NCBI RefSeq assembly: GCF_949987515.2
Contig: NC_082691.1
Location: 61,201,740 to 61,265,739, forward strand
DNA: 64,000 nt
Reading direction: 5' to 3'
Source: Delphinus delphis
Lineage: Eukaryota > Chordata > Mammalia > Artiodactyla > Delphinidae
Shown: one piece after another, positions 1-12,900 of the stretch
Numbering within the stretch: position 1 is the first letter of the stretch
How the letters are laid out: each line of letters opens with the position of its first letter
Notes under the pieces: generated by a model
Told to the model about the DNA's origin: nothing
Seen by the model: only the letters and a program-made list of their open reading frames with translations
Databases searched by the model: none
Program-made: the position numbers and the translations under genes

Positions 1-190
1 AGTTTGTTTTCTATGTCTATTACTGTTTTGTAAGTTCATTCGTATCTTATTTTAGATTTCACACATAAGTGATATCATATGATATTTGTCTTTCTCTGTC
101 TGATTTACTTCACTTAGTATGATAATCTCTAGGTCCATCCGTGTAGCTGTAAATGGAATTTTTTCATTCTTTTTTATGGCTGAGTATTCC

Positions 191-237
<47 letters not shown>

Positions 238-818
238 ACACACCACATCTTCTTTATCCATTCATCAGTCGATGGACATTTAGGTTGCTTCCATGTCTTG
301 GCTATTGTAAATAGTGCTGCTGTGAACATAGGGGTGCATGTAGCTTTTTGAATTAGAGTCTTTTCCAGATATATGCCCAGGAGTGGGATTGCTGGATCAT
401 ACAGTAACTCTGTTTTTAGTTTTTTAAGAAACCCCCATACTGTTTTCCATAGTGGCTGCACCAATTTACATTCCCACCATCAGTGTAGCAGGGTTCCCTT
501 TTCTCCACACCCTCTCCAGCATTTATTATTTGTAGACTTTTTAATGATGGCCATTCTGACTGGTGTGAGGTGACACCTCATGGTAGTTTTGATTTGCATT
601 TCTCTCATAATTAGTGATATTGAGCATCTTTTCATGTGCCTATTGGTCATCTGTATGTCTTCTATGGAGAAATGACTGTTTAGGTCTTCTGCCCATTTTT
701 TGATTGGGTTGTTTGTTTTTTGTTATTGAGTTGTATGAGCTATTTGTGTATTTTGGAAATTAAGCCTTGTCGGTCACATCACATGCAAATATTTTAGTTT
801 ATCTTCAAATTAATGGTA
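1..818 (-). mobile_element. L1 fragment (3' part of ORF2 and 3' UTR), antisense to PLEKHA8
   Basis: The minus strand encodes recognisable L1 ORF2 C-terminal sequence ([15 protein letters not shown]..., TWKQPKCPSTDEWIKKMW, then SAIKKNEK and [10 protein letters not shown]). It is split by a TG/CA run at 193-243 that reads as Thr-His repeats in the L1 frame. The element enters from the left edge and its 5' truncation is near 818, in intron 1. Confidence 0.9.
193..243. repeat. (TG)n/(CA)n microsatellite inside an L1
   Basis: An uninterrupted TG run at 193-235 is followed by ACACACACC. It grew from the short ACATATACACA-type tract present in the L1 ORF2 coding region. Expected to vary between individuals. 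Confidence 0.95.
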
Positions 819-1299
819 TGTGATGGTTAATTTTTTGTGTCAACTTGCCTGGGCCATGGGGTGCCCAGACATTTGACCTAACATCATTCTGGGTGTGTCT
901 GAGGGTGTTTCTGGATGAGATTAACATTTGAACTGATAGACTGAGTAAAGTAAATCGCTTTCCCTAGTGTGAGTGGATCTCATCCAGTCAGTTGGAGACC
1001 TAAGTAGAACAAAAAGGCTGAGTAAGGGGTAGCTCCTCCTGCTTGATTGTTGAGCTGGGATATCGGTCTTTTCCGGTTTTCTCAGTCTCAGTGAAACACT
1101 GGCTCTTCTTGGGTCTCAAGCCTGATGACTTTTGGACTGGAATTACAAATTGGCTCTCCTGATTCTCTAGCTTGCTGACTGCAGATCTTGGAATTTTGCA
1201 GCCTCTATAATTGCATGAGAAAATTCCTTATAATAAATTATATATAGATATACATACATATTATTGGTTCTGTTTCTTTGGAGAACCAAGACTAATACA
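819..1299 (+). mobile_element. solo LTR, MLT2-type (ERVL)
   Basis: Starts TGTGATGGTTAATTTTTTGTG and ends GGAGAACCAAGACTAATACA. These are the typical ends of MLT2-like ERVL LTRs, with AATAAA-like and AT-rich sequence near the 3' end. No internal retroviral sequence adjoins it. Family name is from memory of consensus ends. Confidence 0.8.
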
Positions 1300-2398
1300 G
1301 ATGGGGTCCTAAATTATAAAATATGATGATTGAGGGTATGCTGAACTCCCTCTACTTGAGAGTCATAGTGGATTTGGAGAGTGTTCACACCAAACATAAT
1401 CATGGAAGTTGAGCTGTAAGGGAGAAGATGCTACTGTTCTATACCAGGATAGCTTTCTAGCAATGGGGAGTCAAGGTTTGGGGGTTGTTATGCCAGGAGG
1501 GACAGTGTTAGAAAGACATAGTTTTCTTCCCAACTCTGTTGTGTACTTCCTGTGTGACTTTAGATAGGTCACTTAATCTACCTGGGATTGGTTTCCTTCT
1601 CTGTAAAATGAGCTGGTTGGACTAGGTGATTTCAAAGGCCCTTTCCGTTTCTCAGATTCTTAGGAATTGATTCTTCTGTTTCAGTGAGGGGAGATGGCAT
1701 AAGGTATAAATAATGACTCTCTTGCAAAGGGCTAAAATATCACTAATAATATCTGACTCCAGGAGTGTTGATTAGCTACTCAACAAGACAATCTGATGAT
1801 CAGTTTGATTTCCTGGATTGTAATGTTTGTGCCAAGAATAGTAGCCCTCGGGTTTGTGTTTCCGTAAAATTTGAAGCCAAGGTCAGGAAGCATCACCTTC
1901 TGAAATAAAATGTTCAAGTTCACCCCAAGAGGTTTTCTAGCCAGTAATCAACTTGTGGGAGTGTTGAGATAAGGCCGTGGGGCTCCTGATGTCCAGTAAA
2001 GGGTCTAGGTTCATCGTTGGGAAGGAAGTCCCCAGTATAAGATGGAATAAGAGGAACATAAGCCATAGTTGTAGAATACATTACTCATCTTTGATTGAGA
2101 AGGCTTATAGGGAAGGGTATTTCAGTGACTGGTATGAGGGTGGATATTGAGAATTGGTCTTTATCCAGTTTTGTTTAAGGAAGTGAGAGATGTGGTACCT
2201 GAGCAGGCCTGAGTGTTCTGGTTCCTAGAAAGCAGACCCTGATGAAATAAATGATGAGTGAAACATCTCGCTTGCCACCTAACTCCTGTGCCTGAGCTTA
2301 GATTTAGTGCTGACCATTCAGCCTCCTGATTAAAAATGTAAGTTTCCCCGAACTATGATCTTAGGCTATGGGTGCTCCAGGCAGCGTACTAATCTTCT
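1300..2398. other. intron 1 sequence with a weak MIR
   Basis: No exon-like sequence. A MIR core is visible at about 1520-1645 on the + strand (tgtgtgactttagataggtcacttaatc ... tctgtaaaatg). The rest is unassigned, possibly decayed repeat. Confidence 0.5.
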
Positions 2399-2419
2399 GT
2401 TATAACGTAATAAATTGAT

Positions 2420-2943
2420 GCTGTTACCAGAAGGGGAACCCCATCCAGGGCCCAAGAGTGGGCTCTTGTCTAACACCCGGGAATGAATTGTCCGAGGAGA
2501 CACACATGCTGACAAAGCAAAAGACTTTATTGGGAAGTGGCCCCCTGGGAGGAGAGCAGCGGGCAAAGGAAACCCAGGAGAACTGCTCTGCCACGTAGCT
2601 CACATCTCAGGTTTTATGGTAATGGGGTTAGCTTGCCGGGTTGTCTCTGGCCAGTCATCTTGCTTGTGCCCATATTTGGTCCAATTCCTGGTGACACACG
2701 CATCTCTCAGTCAAGGTGGTTTCCAGCGTCAGGGTTTCTGGGACATCGGCAGGACATATTATGGCTGGCATCTCCTCCCTCCTTTTGGCCCCTCCCGATT
2801 TCTGCCAGCTGGTGGTAGCTGGTCAGTTCCGTGTTTCTTATTGAGACCTCCTGTTGTGAGATAACTCATGCAAGCAGTTATTATTCTGCCTGGCCAGGGT
2901 GGGCGGTTTCAGTTAGTGGTTCCCTAAAAATACTACTGTGACA
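2420..2943 (-). mobile_element. solo LTR, ERV class I-like
   Basis: On the minus strand it begins TGTCACAGTAG (2943) and contains CCCAATAAAGTCTTTTGC, a poly(A) signal and R-region arrangement. A U5-like CTCCTCGGACAATTCATT and the inner end near 2420 follow. No gag/pol/env sequence flanks it, so it is a solo LTR. The left border is approximate and no clean target duplication was found. Confidence 0.75.
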
Positions 2944-3880
2944 TCAGTTGGTGACTTACGTATTTAGCTGGTGTGGATCAATTCCCAAGGGCCCATCAGG
3001 TATGTACCTGAGCCAGCCCTTGGGGCTCTGCGCAAAGCGCCTACCAGCCTTCGCTCCAGCTGTCTCAGCTGTAGAAGAGTCTAGTGAGAAAATGTATCCT
3101 TAAAAGCCTATGGCATTTCAGAGAAGGAAAAAATACATCTGATGAGGAGACTGACAAGGCTTATGCAGAGGTAGTCAGGGATGACATTTTAGGAAGATCC
3201 AGTTTGAGCAAAAGCCCTGAGGCAGGCACACAGCAAGTAAGTTTGGTTTGACTAGAACATAGGTTGTGTAAGAGGACTAGATAAGACGTGTGTTTCCACT
3301 GAATATGGTTCGTCCCCTGAAATACTGTGAAGTAAAAGTAGTTAAGCCCTTGAATGTTTTAAGATTATTCCATTTCAGTGGATCAATACCAAATAGTAAG
3401 TTTAAAGTTATCTTTCCTTAGGGAACATATGACCCTAGGCAGGCTTATTAGACAGCACTACGTATGATGTTGAAAGGGCAGCATAATCTTTTATCGCATT
3501 TCTAGGTTTGAAATAATTTTCCTTAACCAGAGGGGAGGAGAGCAAGTATGTTAACAATAATCTTTGGAAAATAATAATCTTTTATCTTAGAAAAAGTAAA
3601 AATCAAAGATTACTAGTACTGTATTAGGGGGAAAAAGGAATAAAAATCATAAGTAATCCCATTACCTAGAGAATCATCACCATATTTATTGCTGATCCTT
3701 CCAGACTTCTATGCAAAAATGAGATCAAACATACAGATCTTTTCTAACTTATTTCTTTCCCTTAGAATTTTCCCCCAGAATGTAAGTTCCTTGGAGCTAG
3801 AATCCAGCATCCTTTGTTAGGTCCTATTCCTATGTCCTGGGAAGCAGTCATTGAGACCATGCTCTTGCTTCTGTTTTCAG
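2944..3880. other. end of intron 1
   Basis: No gene and no clear young repeat. Mostly unique AT-rich sequence, ending in the polypyrimidine tract and acceptor of exon 2 (ctcttgcttctgttttcag). Confidence 0.6.
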
Positions 3881-3997
3881 GTTGGCAGCCTCGGTGGTTC
3901 CTTCTCTGTGGGGGAATATTATCTTATTATGATTCTCCTGAAGATGCTTGGAAAGGTTGCAAAGGGAGCATTCAGATGGCGGTGTGTGAAATTCAAG
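3881..3997 (+). CDS. PLEKHA8: PLEKHA8 coding exon 2 (PH domain, N-terminal half)
   Basis: The acceptor is CTGTTTTCAG and the donor is CAAG|GTGAGA; the exon ends in phase 1. It encodes about residues 14-52, starting [13 protein letters not shown]18 of WQPRWF is the residue expected to contact PI4P in FAPP PH domains, W15 lies in the membrane-inserting loop, and E50 is one of two residues reported for Arf1 contact. An apparent ATG start upstream at 3814 is intronic: the reading frame runs across the acceptor by chance. Confidence 0.96.
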
Positions 3998-6900
3998 GTG
4001 AGAAGCCAAGACACTTGCAGGTTTTATTTTTCTTTCTGTTTCTCCCCCAAAATAAAAAAAACCACTGGCTTCTGTGTGCCTTTCTTTGCTGCTCCCATAG
4101 TATAAAGATATATAATGTTACGTCCCCCAGAAAAAGTCTTACAAGTAAGACCTAAAACTGCAGCGAGTTTTTACAAGGAGCTTGGTTTCGAGGTAGTCAG
4201 AATAAATGAGAGCAATGTGCTTAGTAACCACACATGTAGTGCTCATTCCTTGGTCACCTGCTCACCTCGGGCTTGTGGCAGTTTGCTAAGCTTATTTGTC
4301 TTTTTATTGCAACATCAAACACTTCTGTGTTTAAATCACGACGCATACACACCTTCTCACCACCACCACCATGCTCAAAACTAAACAAGCAAACACCTGA
4401 CAGACCTACAAATAGCCTTTTCTTCTTGGTTTTGAGAATCTTGAGACATGCTGAGAGGATGTGGCTCAGAAACCGACTAGAAGGGAATTTGGGGCATGAG
4501 GCTTGGGGGGTGAAGGAGAGTGTGGCTTGCTTGTTTCTTCTCCTAAAGTGTTCTAAGGGAATTCTCACATTTTTGATAAGACTAGTGAAGGAAAGTAGAA
4601 AGGAAAACTATTGTGTTCTTGATTGCTTTTCAATAACCCAAGGAGATAAAGAGCACATCCTTACTTGTTTGCATCAAGCCTTTTTGGCCGCAGAGCAGCA
4701 TACTTTACACACACACACACCAGAAGAGAGATTTTTCCTCTCTCCTCTTATAAATGATCCTAAGGAGATTTAAGTGATTCTTTTTTAGGCCAAAGTCCTG
4801 GTGAGACCTTGGAGCCAATTGCAGAGTTTTCCCTCTCCATTAGCAGAGACCTCTAGGAAGAGATAAATAAACCAGGAGAAGTAGTAAGGGCTGACATCCT
4901 CTCTTGGAAGAAGCTCTCAGTGACTGGCGTGCCAGTTAAGCTCAAGAATTTGGGTGGAGTGGAGGCTACCCAGATAGGGCTTTTCTGGGTTTCTGACCTC
5001 TCTATGTCTTGCTCCCAGTTCATTCTGTAGATAACACACGCATGGACCTGATAATCCCTGGGGAACAATATTTCTACCTGAAGGCCAGAAGTGTGGCTGA
5101 GAGACAACGGTGGCTGGTAGCCTTGGGGTCAGCCAAGGCTTGCCTGACAGACAGTAGGACCCAGAAAGAAAAAGGCAAGTATTGATTGTCCTCTGGACTG
5201 GGAACCCTGGGAATCACCTAGTGGCATCTCTGGGTTCCCATATTTGTTATCTTCCTTCTGACCACCTAGCCATAGCCAGCTTTTTTTCTTTTTTTTAAAG
5301 TAGTTATGTATTCAGTATTTTATTTATTTATTTTTGGCTGTGTTGGGTCTTCGTTTCTGTGTGAGGGCTTTCTCTAGTTGCGGCCACTCTTCATCGCGGT
5401 GTGCCGGCCTCTCACTATCGCTGCCTCTCTTGTTGCGGAGCACAGGCTCTGGACGCGCAGGCTCCAGCGGCCATGGCTCACGGGCCTAGTTGCTCCGCGG
5501 CATGTGGGATCTTCCCAGACCAGGGCTCGAACCAGTGTCCCCTGCTTTGGCAGGCAGATTCTCAACCACTGCGCCCCCAGGGAGGCCCCCATAGCCAGCT
5601 TTTTATATCATGCAAGTGCTGTATATCTCAGTGGACCTTAAACAGTCTATACCTGACTCTTCTTTCTTAGCATGTCATAGTAGAAAGAATGCAGGTTTTG
5701 GAGCCAGATACAACTGGGTTCAAATCATGGCTTTGTGACCTTGACATAGGTCACTTAACCTCTCTAATCTTCAGTTTCCTTATATTTTGAAAAGAGGTAA
5801 TGACCTATCTTAGAAGGATTACCATGAGGTACCTCGTCTGGCACAAAGTTGACTTTTGGTAAAGAGTAGCTGAGCCAGAGAAGCCTTGGATGTGGTATTT
5901 CCTGCAGTAACAGCCCGCTTTCCCCGCCCTGTTCCTGGGGTAGATGGATACTTAATTGTCAGGTTGCTGCTGCTTAATGCTCGTTGACTCAACATCATTA
6001 GGTCTCCTGAGAACCACGGCATAACTTTCTATTTTGCCTGGGTCACGAGTGCCAGGGCTTACTGCCTGAGCTCTGCCTTCCCAGCCCCCCAGCCTCGAAT
6101 GTACACCTGAAAAGATTGGTGGGAGAGAGGGGCCTCTGGGAACAAGTGTTTCAGGGGACCTTTCTCATGACACATATGGCAGATGTGCTTAACTCTTCAA
6201 GTAGACACAGTAAAATGACCTATTTGTTGGTTGTTTTTCAATGCTAAGTCGAGAGCAAATTCTAGACACTGTCAGCTCTGACTCAGATCAGGTGGTAATG
6301 TGCAGCTTTTTCACGGAGAAGCAAGCAGAGGCAGTTACGATTGTAGCCGAGCCCTCAGCGCCAGGATGGCTGGAATGCCGTGCTAATGAAGGAGCAGCAG
6401 GTGTGCAGAGGGTGCCGTTCGCCTTGCCAGGCAGCATGCTGGACCAGTCCTCTGAATTCACAAGCTGTCTTATTAGTGGTAATTGCATGTTACAGAACAC
6501 TGTTTCCCAGTTTTGAGCACTGGATAGATAGCTGTGACCCCATTTTACAGATAGGAAAACTGTGGCAGAACTGAGACCAAAACCCTGAACCCTTGACTGT
6601 TCCCAGTTCTGACACAAGTGGATCAGAGGTATACTGTCTCCTTCTTCCTGTACTGGTGATCATTAAATATGTTGGCTCAAGAAATAATGTAGATTACTTC
6701 AGAAGACTAGAAATCTCCTTCTTCTCTTTTTCTTGCTCCCATAACTTCAAATATGTCATATCTGTAACCCATACTATAAACATCTGACTTTAGGCATAGA
6801 TTATATTTCACTTATCTGTATAGTATGCTAACTAGTATATCAGTTATTTATTCTGGGAATTAAATTACGTTTTCATCATTTTGTTATTTAGAGTTTGCTG

Positions 6901-9900
6901 AAAACACTGAAAACTTGAAAACTAAAATGTCGGAACTAAGACTCTACTGTGATCTTCTTGTTCAGCAAGTAGATAAAACAAAAGAAGTGACCGCAACTGG
7001 TGTGTCCAATTCTGAGGTAAAATACCATTCTTCTTAGCCACGTGACAAGTAGCCCCAGATGTTGCTTACAGGTGCTGCTTATTCTCACATAATCCCTACC
7101 TTGGAATTTACTGTTTTTCAGAGAAAAAAAGTGACAGACTTCAACAAAGAGAAGAAGTGTGTGCATTTCAGCATATGGAAGCGTATAGTTTTCCTTCCTG
7201 GGATGAATTCAGGATTAATTAATTGCTAATTTTGGAACTTTTAACTTTAGTACTGATGTACTAAAATATGTGTCTCTCCAGTTTGCATAACTTTCTAAAA
7301 TATAGCCTTAGCTGTCTGGCAGAGCCATTTCTATACTACGCATGTGGCTCCTAAGGTGACAGCATCATGTCTGTCAGTAATATGTGTCTGTCACCTCTGA
7401 TGAGACTGTAACAGGATTTTATTTCACCGTAATAGATGTTCTGCTTGAGTAGAGACTAGTGCTTTCAAAGATAGAGACACAGCTTTATTTCTCTCCATCA
7501 TCAGCAAGGATTGCGATTTTTATCATTTATTAATGAAATTGTTATTTACTCATTCTAAAACATATATTAAAAGATCTATCTGGTGTTAAGCTATGTGTTG
7601 AATGGTTCACATTAACCAGAGAGGGGTCTCTGCTCTGCTCTCAGAGAAGTTATCTGAAAAACAGTGCCCACAAAATGAAGAATCTGTAGATTATAATTAA
7701 TGGTTTTAAATTACTTTTCTTAGGTAGTGTATCACTATGCTACTAGTAATATATGTGCTCTAAGTTTTTCTAATAAAGGTGGTTTAACTCACTTTCACCC
7801 ACTTTTTGGGGGTCTCTCTTACTCATTCAGCAACTGCCTATCGTGTACAAGATACTGTGCTGCGGGAGGGAGATAGGAGGGGTACCAAAACACTTCAGTC
7901 CTGCTTTTGGGATGTTAGAGACTAGAGCATTGATTCTCAACCCAGAGCAGTTTTGCTCCTCAGGAGACATTGGGCAACGTCTGAGACACTTTTGGTTGTC
8001 ACTACTGGGGGAGTGCTGTTGGCATCTAAGGGGTAGAGGCCGGACGCTGCTTAATATCTGCAATGGATAGGAGAGCCACTCCCCCTATATCCCCTGCTCC
8101 AGTAAGCCAGCCCCAAATGCCAGTGATGCCAAGGTAGAGAAGCCCTGTTCTAGTAGGAAGGGAAAAAGTGAACACAGCAATGTTTAATTCTAGGAAGTGT
8201 TTATAGTAAGTGCCTTGGGAACTTGCTTATGAAACTGTGGTTATGATATTGTGATTTATAATAAGAAATATATGTTTGGTCTTTGTCTAGTTTTTGGCAC
8301 AGAGCTCCAAAAAATAACCCTTGGAATTTCCAGGTGATAAAAAGTGTCTTTGTTATGTTAATTGGAAAATACTAAGGATAGAGGCTCTGGTTGACTGTAG
8401 ACCCAAGCAAGTGATTAGAGGGTTGGAACTTTCATTCCTACCCCCTCCCCTCCTGGGAGGGGAGAGGGACTGAAGATTGACTTCAGTCACCCTTGGCCAA
8501 TGATTTAATCAATCGTGCCCATTTAACGAAGCTTCCATAACCCACAGCATGGGGTTTGGAGAGCTCCCGAGTTGGTGAATATGTGTTGACTGGGGAGAGT
8601 GGCATACTCAGGGAGCATGGACGCGCCAAGCCCCTTCCCACATGCCTTGCCCTATGCATCTCTTCCATCTGGCTGTTCCTGAGTTATATGCTTTTATAAT
8701 ATACTGGCAGTCTAATAAGTTAAATGTTTCTTTTAGTTCTGTGAGCTGCTCTGGCAAAGTAATTAAACACAAGGAGGGGGTTGTTGGAATCTTCAGTCTA
8801 GAGTGGGTCAGTCAGTAGCACAAGTGACACCCTGAACTTGCCATTGGTGTCTGAAGTGGGGGTGGGGAGCAATCTTGTAGGACTGAGCGCTTAACCTGTG
8901 AGATCTGACACTATTTCCAGGTAAATTGTGTCAGAATTGTAAGACACCCGGCTGGTGTCCAAGAATTTCTTGGTGGTGTGGAAAAAAAACACACATTGTA
9001 ATTGGTGTCTGAAAAATAGTGGTTCACGACCAGTAACATCTAGCTTGTTAGAAATACAAAATTGAGGAAAATATAGAGGCTATGGCTAAAGAACAAAATT
9101 CAACTGAGTAAAATTTAAAGATCTTATTAACTTTATTCAGCAATTCATAAATCGGGCAGCGTCCAGTCTAGCAGGTAGAAAGGAGCTGTGAAGAGCTATA
9201 CCAGGCTAGAGATCTTTATGGACCAAAGTGAGCTGGAACAAGGACGTTATACTGGGCATTCACTGAATGGTTAAAGCAGGGTTACTTTTCTTATATGGAG
9301 CAAAGGGAAGTCTTGGAGCCAGGTCAGTACACTAGCTTGTGCCGAGCAGGCAAGCACTGATTGGTTGACCTAGGCCTGCCTTTTCTGGGAGAGCCCAGCA
9401 TAGAAACTTGGATAAGTTTTTGGTTTGCTGTTGTGAGACTTAGCATGAGTGACTCCATCTTGGGCCCAATCTGGTAACTCTAATGCCACTAAGATGTGGT
9501 TACCAAACTCTCTAGTCAGGGGGTAGCCTCAGTTTCCTGAACAACTTATCAATATCAATATCCAGAGGAAAAACAACCTGAGCAAGTGAAATAACTTGGA
9601 GAAAAAAATGATTAGATATTCAGAATAATTCCAGTTGCTGAAACCTCTTAGACTCATCTGTACTGAAAGACTCATCTGTACTGTGATTTGTGGTTTCTAA
9701 TGCTTCTATTCTAGAACTTCATTTTTACTCAGACAGTGGGAGACATTTTTCCATTGATCCCCCTGGTCTTCAGTCCATATAATTCTGTTTGGTGTCTGCC
9801 ACCCCTTAGAGACCGCAAACTCCACAAGGGCTCAGCGCCTAGCACCTGACATACTGCTGTCATATAGTGTTGTTGAGTTGAGAGAAGTCGTTGCCTTCAG

Positions 9901-12900
9901 TTGGAGTGGTGGGTGAGCATGAAGGGCAGATTGAGGGTAAGGCTTGCGTATGATTAATAGATAAGTTGGACTTGCTCAGTCTTTTTCTTTTATAACTGAT
10001 ACCCATATTTGTCCAGCAAAATAGACGGGTACACGATTATTGTTATCACCCGTTATTAGCTGGATAAAAGCTCTAAGGACATTCCACAACTGGGCTTTTT
10101 CCTTTTTGGCAAGGTAAAGGAGTCTTCACCCTGGTTGTTTTGTAGGAGGGAATTGATGTGGGAACTCTGCTGAAATCAACCTGCAATACTTTTCTGAAGA
10201 CGTTGGAAGAATGCATGCAGATCGCAAACGCAGCCTTCACTTCTGAGCTGCTCTATCGCACTCCCCCAGGATCACCTCAGCTGGCCATGCTCAAGTCCAA
10301 CAAGGTAACAGACCAGGTCAGCTTGGCTGCAGTAGGGCATGATGAAAAGTTAAGAAAGTGATATACTGAGCTAAGTTCTCCATCACCCTTTGGCAACCGA
10401 TAAAGACATTTTTGTAGTGGACTCTCTTTTATGTCCACTATTATATATGCCCTTAGTCCCTCGTATCCAGTCAGTTAGTGTTGGCAGTTTTACCACCTGA
10501 ACATGTCTCTCTCTGATGTAGCTAGTTTCTCGTCTCCAGCCTCCTTGTCCAGGGAGTCTTGTTGAGATTGGTGATAGCCTTCTAACTAGTTGCCTTCAAC
10601 TCGACTCTCCCAGGCAGCCTACAGTGTTTCTGTTCATGCAGTGTAAATTGGGCCACTTCACCTAAAACTTTTAGTGGCTCCCTCATTGCCTACAGGTTAA
10701 AGTCAAAACGTCTTAGCCCCTTCCCACATCACCAACCTCTTTCTTTTTCATAACTGGCTTGAACGTATTAACTGCTTGTAGCTCCCCCACTTCTTTGGGC
10801 CATTTCCCAGTACCAAGAATGCCCTTCTCACCTGTCTTTCCCTGCTTAGCTCTTATTCATCCTTTAAAATTTAATCTCTCTTTCCCTGAATCCCTTAGTT
10901 GGGCTAAGAGTTCCTCCTCTACGCATACCCCTATTTTAGCCTTATTCTATATTGAAAGTACCTTAAGGGCAAGAACCCCATACTGTTTACCTTTATGCTT
11001 CCAGTGTTTGATACAATGCTGTATCATAGTTTGGTATTTAATAATATTTAATGAGTGTAATAGTAATTACAAGAAAGCTAACCACCAAGGGTATAAATAC
11101 GGTAATTAGGCCCTTCAAAAGACCATCTTCCTTTTTCTTAGAAATTTGGGTATCCTTATTTGAGACTGGTTGGGATCAATGACTCCTTTCTTTTGGGAAG
11201 ACCTAAAATTATTCCTCTTGAGTGGGGCAGTGTGTGTTATGATCATATTTACCACTTTCATATGTGATAAAACTCTAAATATATTCTGTTGGGAGTTTAA
11301 CATGTGAATTTTCTTTTCTTTGCTTCTTTTAAAGATGAAACATCCTATTGTACCAATTCATAATTCATTGGAAAGGTACAGTAACATTTTTTGTTTTTTC
11401 TTCTTTCTAAAAATATAAAAATAAGGATATTGGTATTCCTTGTTTTTTTTTTTTAAGAAATTACGTGGTGGGCTTCCCTGGTGGTGCAGTGGTTAAGAAT
11501 CCGCCCGCCAGTGCAGGGGACACGGGTTCGAGCCCTAGTCTGGAAAGATCCCACTTGCCACGGAGCAACTAAGCCCGTGTGCCACAACTACTGAGCCTGT
11601 GCTCTAGAGCCCACACGCCGCATCTACTGAAGCCCACGTGCTCTAGAGCCCGTGCTCCGCAACAAGAGAAGCCACTGCATTGAGAAGCCCATGCACAGCT
11701 ACAAAGAGTAGCCCCTGCTCACTGCAACTAGAGAAAGCCCATGTGCAGCAACAATGACCCAACACAGCCAAAAATAATAAATAAATTTTAAAAAGAAAAG
11801 AAAAGAAATCATGTGGTGGTTTTTCTCATGGTTTGAGATGATACCAGAGGTGACCCTGAAGCACTGCAAATCTTTCATTCAGCACTGACTACTAGGGAAG
11901 ATGTTTGCATTTCCCCAGGATATGGATCTCACCCACCACAGCTAATAACTTTTCATTTCTCTGTTGTACTGAGTATTGGAACCCCCTCTCTTGTGAAGGA
12001 GCCGAGCATTGATTTAAATGTGGTTTTATCAGAAAAGACAGTGCTATTTTGTTTCATTGAAAAATAAAAATCCTAGGTAGCTTTACAGGTTGGAAAAAGA
12101 ACATAATATCAAAATCTGAACTACTGAAAAAAAGTACACGTTTACACAGTTATGTTCCTATTATTTAGGGTCTTTATTCAGTTATTATTTCATATAAGCA
12201 TTCCTGTATTTTGACATTGTCCATGTATTTGTCCTTTCAAGTTGTTATTTAATATTTTCATCTCTTTATATACAGTTGTTTGTTTCTTTAGTACAAGGAT
12301 TGTTCCCCAATTTGGTTAATAATTTTCTCCTGATCTAAATATTTCTACTAGGAACATCTTTGTAGATTTTTTTTTCTTTTGAGGTATTTCATCAATATAC
12401 TCCTATATTTTTAATTGCCAAGTTGAAATACGGTATTTTTTTAGAAAAACAAATGCTTTTCCTGGAGTCCACATGTAGCTTGGACCTTTTCCCTTTATTC
12501 GTATTAGAAGAAAATGATTTTGTTCTAATTTGGCTGAGTCTAGTTATTTATAATAAGATGTTATGATTGTCCCTTTAACAGAATCAGTTATTTCACTTGC
12601 ATGTTAAATAGCCTTTTATGTTACCTTAAAGAGCAACAGATACTCAGGATGTATTGTGTCCTCCTGGGTTTTTTTTTTTTTTTTTTTGTCTTCCTTGACC
12701 ACAGCTGTGGCTTCTAGACAGTTAACTGCTAGGCAAACAAATGGAAGTGGCCAGTGATTTGAGAGGTGAGGAGAGAGGAAAAAACCTTCCAGGGAGAAGC
12801 TGAGGCAAGTGAGAAAAAGTGTTGAATGTGGTACCTGTAGAAAAGCTGATTGAAAACCCGGGTGCTCTCAGTGAATATTTCCTGTTGCTGGTGGGGAGCA

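Larger units (their letters stand above)
7017..10145 (+). other. PLEKHA8: PLEKHA8 intron 4
   Basis: A 3.1-kb intron holding MER20 (7928-8150), two LTR-like elements (about 8400-9000 and 9085-9543) and an L2 scrap (about 9780-9890, +). No exon-like sequence was recognised between them. Confidence 0.85.

Noticed and set aside
3814..3880. In-frame ATG upstream of exon 2 as an alternative start
   Set aside because: Upstream codons are followed by a polypyrimidine tract and AG acceptor. The protein family starts in a separate upstream exon.
4273..4773. 166-codon + strand open frame in intron 2
   Set aside because: Lies between clear exons 2 and 3, runs through a CA repeat, has no recognisable domain and no splice logic.
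5175..5180. Canonical GT donor at 5179-5180 for exon 3
   Set aside because: Using it shifts the frame and gives a stop within three codons of exon 4. The GC donor restores the known protein.
11471..11545. tRNA-like head with box A/B motifs
   Set aside because: Part of a CHR SINE (promoter derived from tRNA-Glu), not a functional tRNA gene; the same applies to the other SINE heads.
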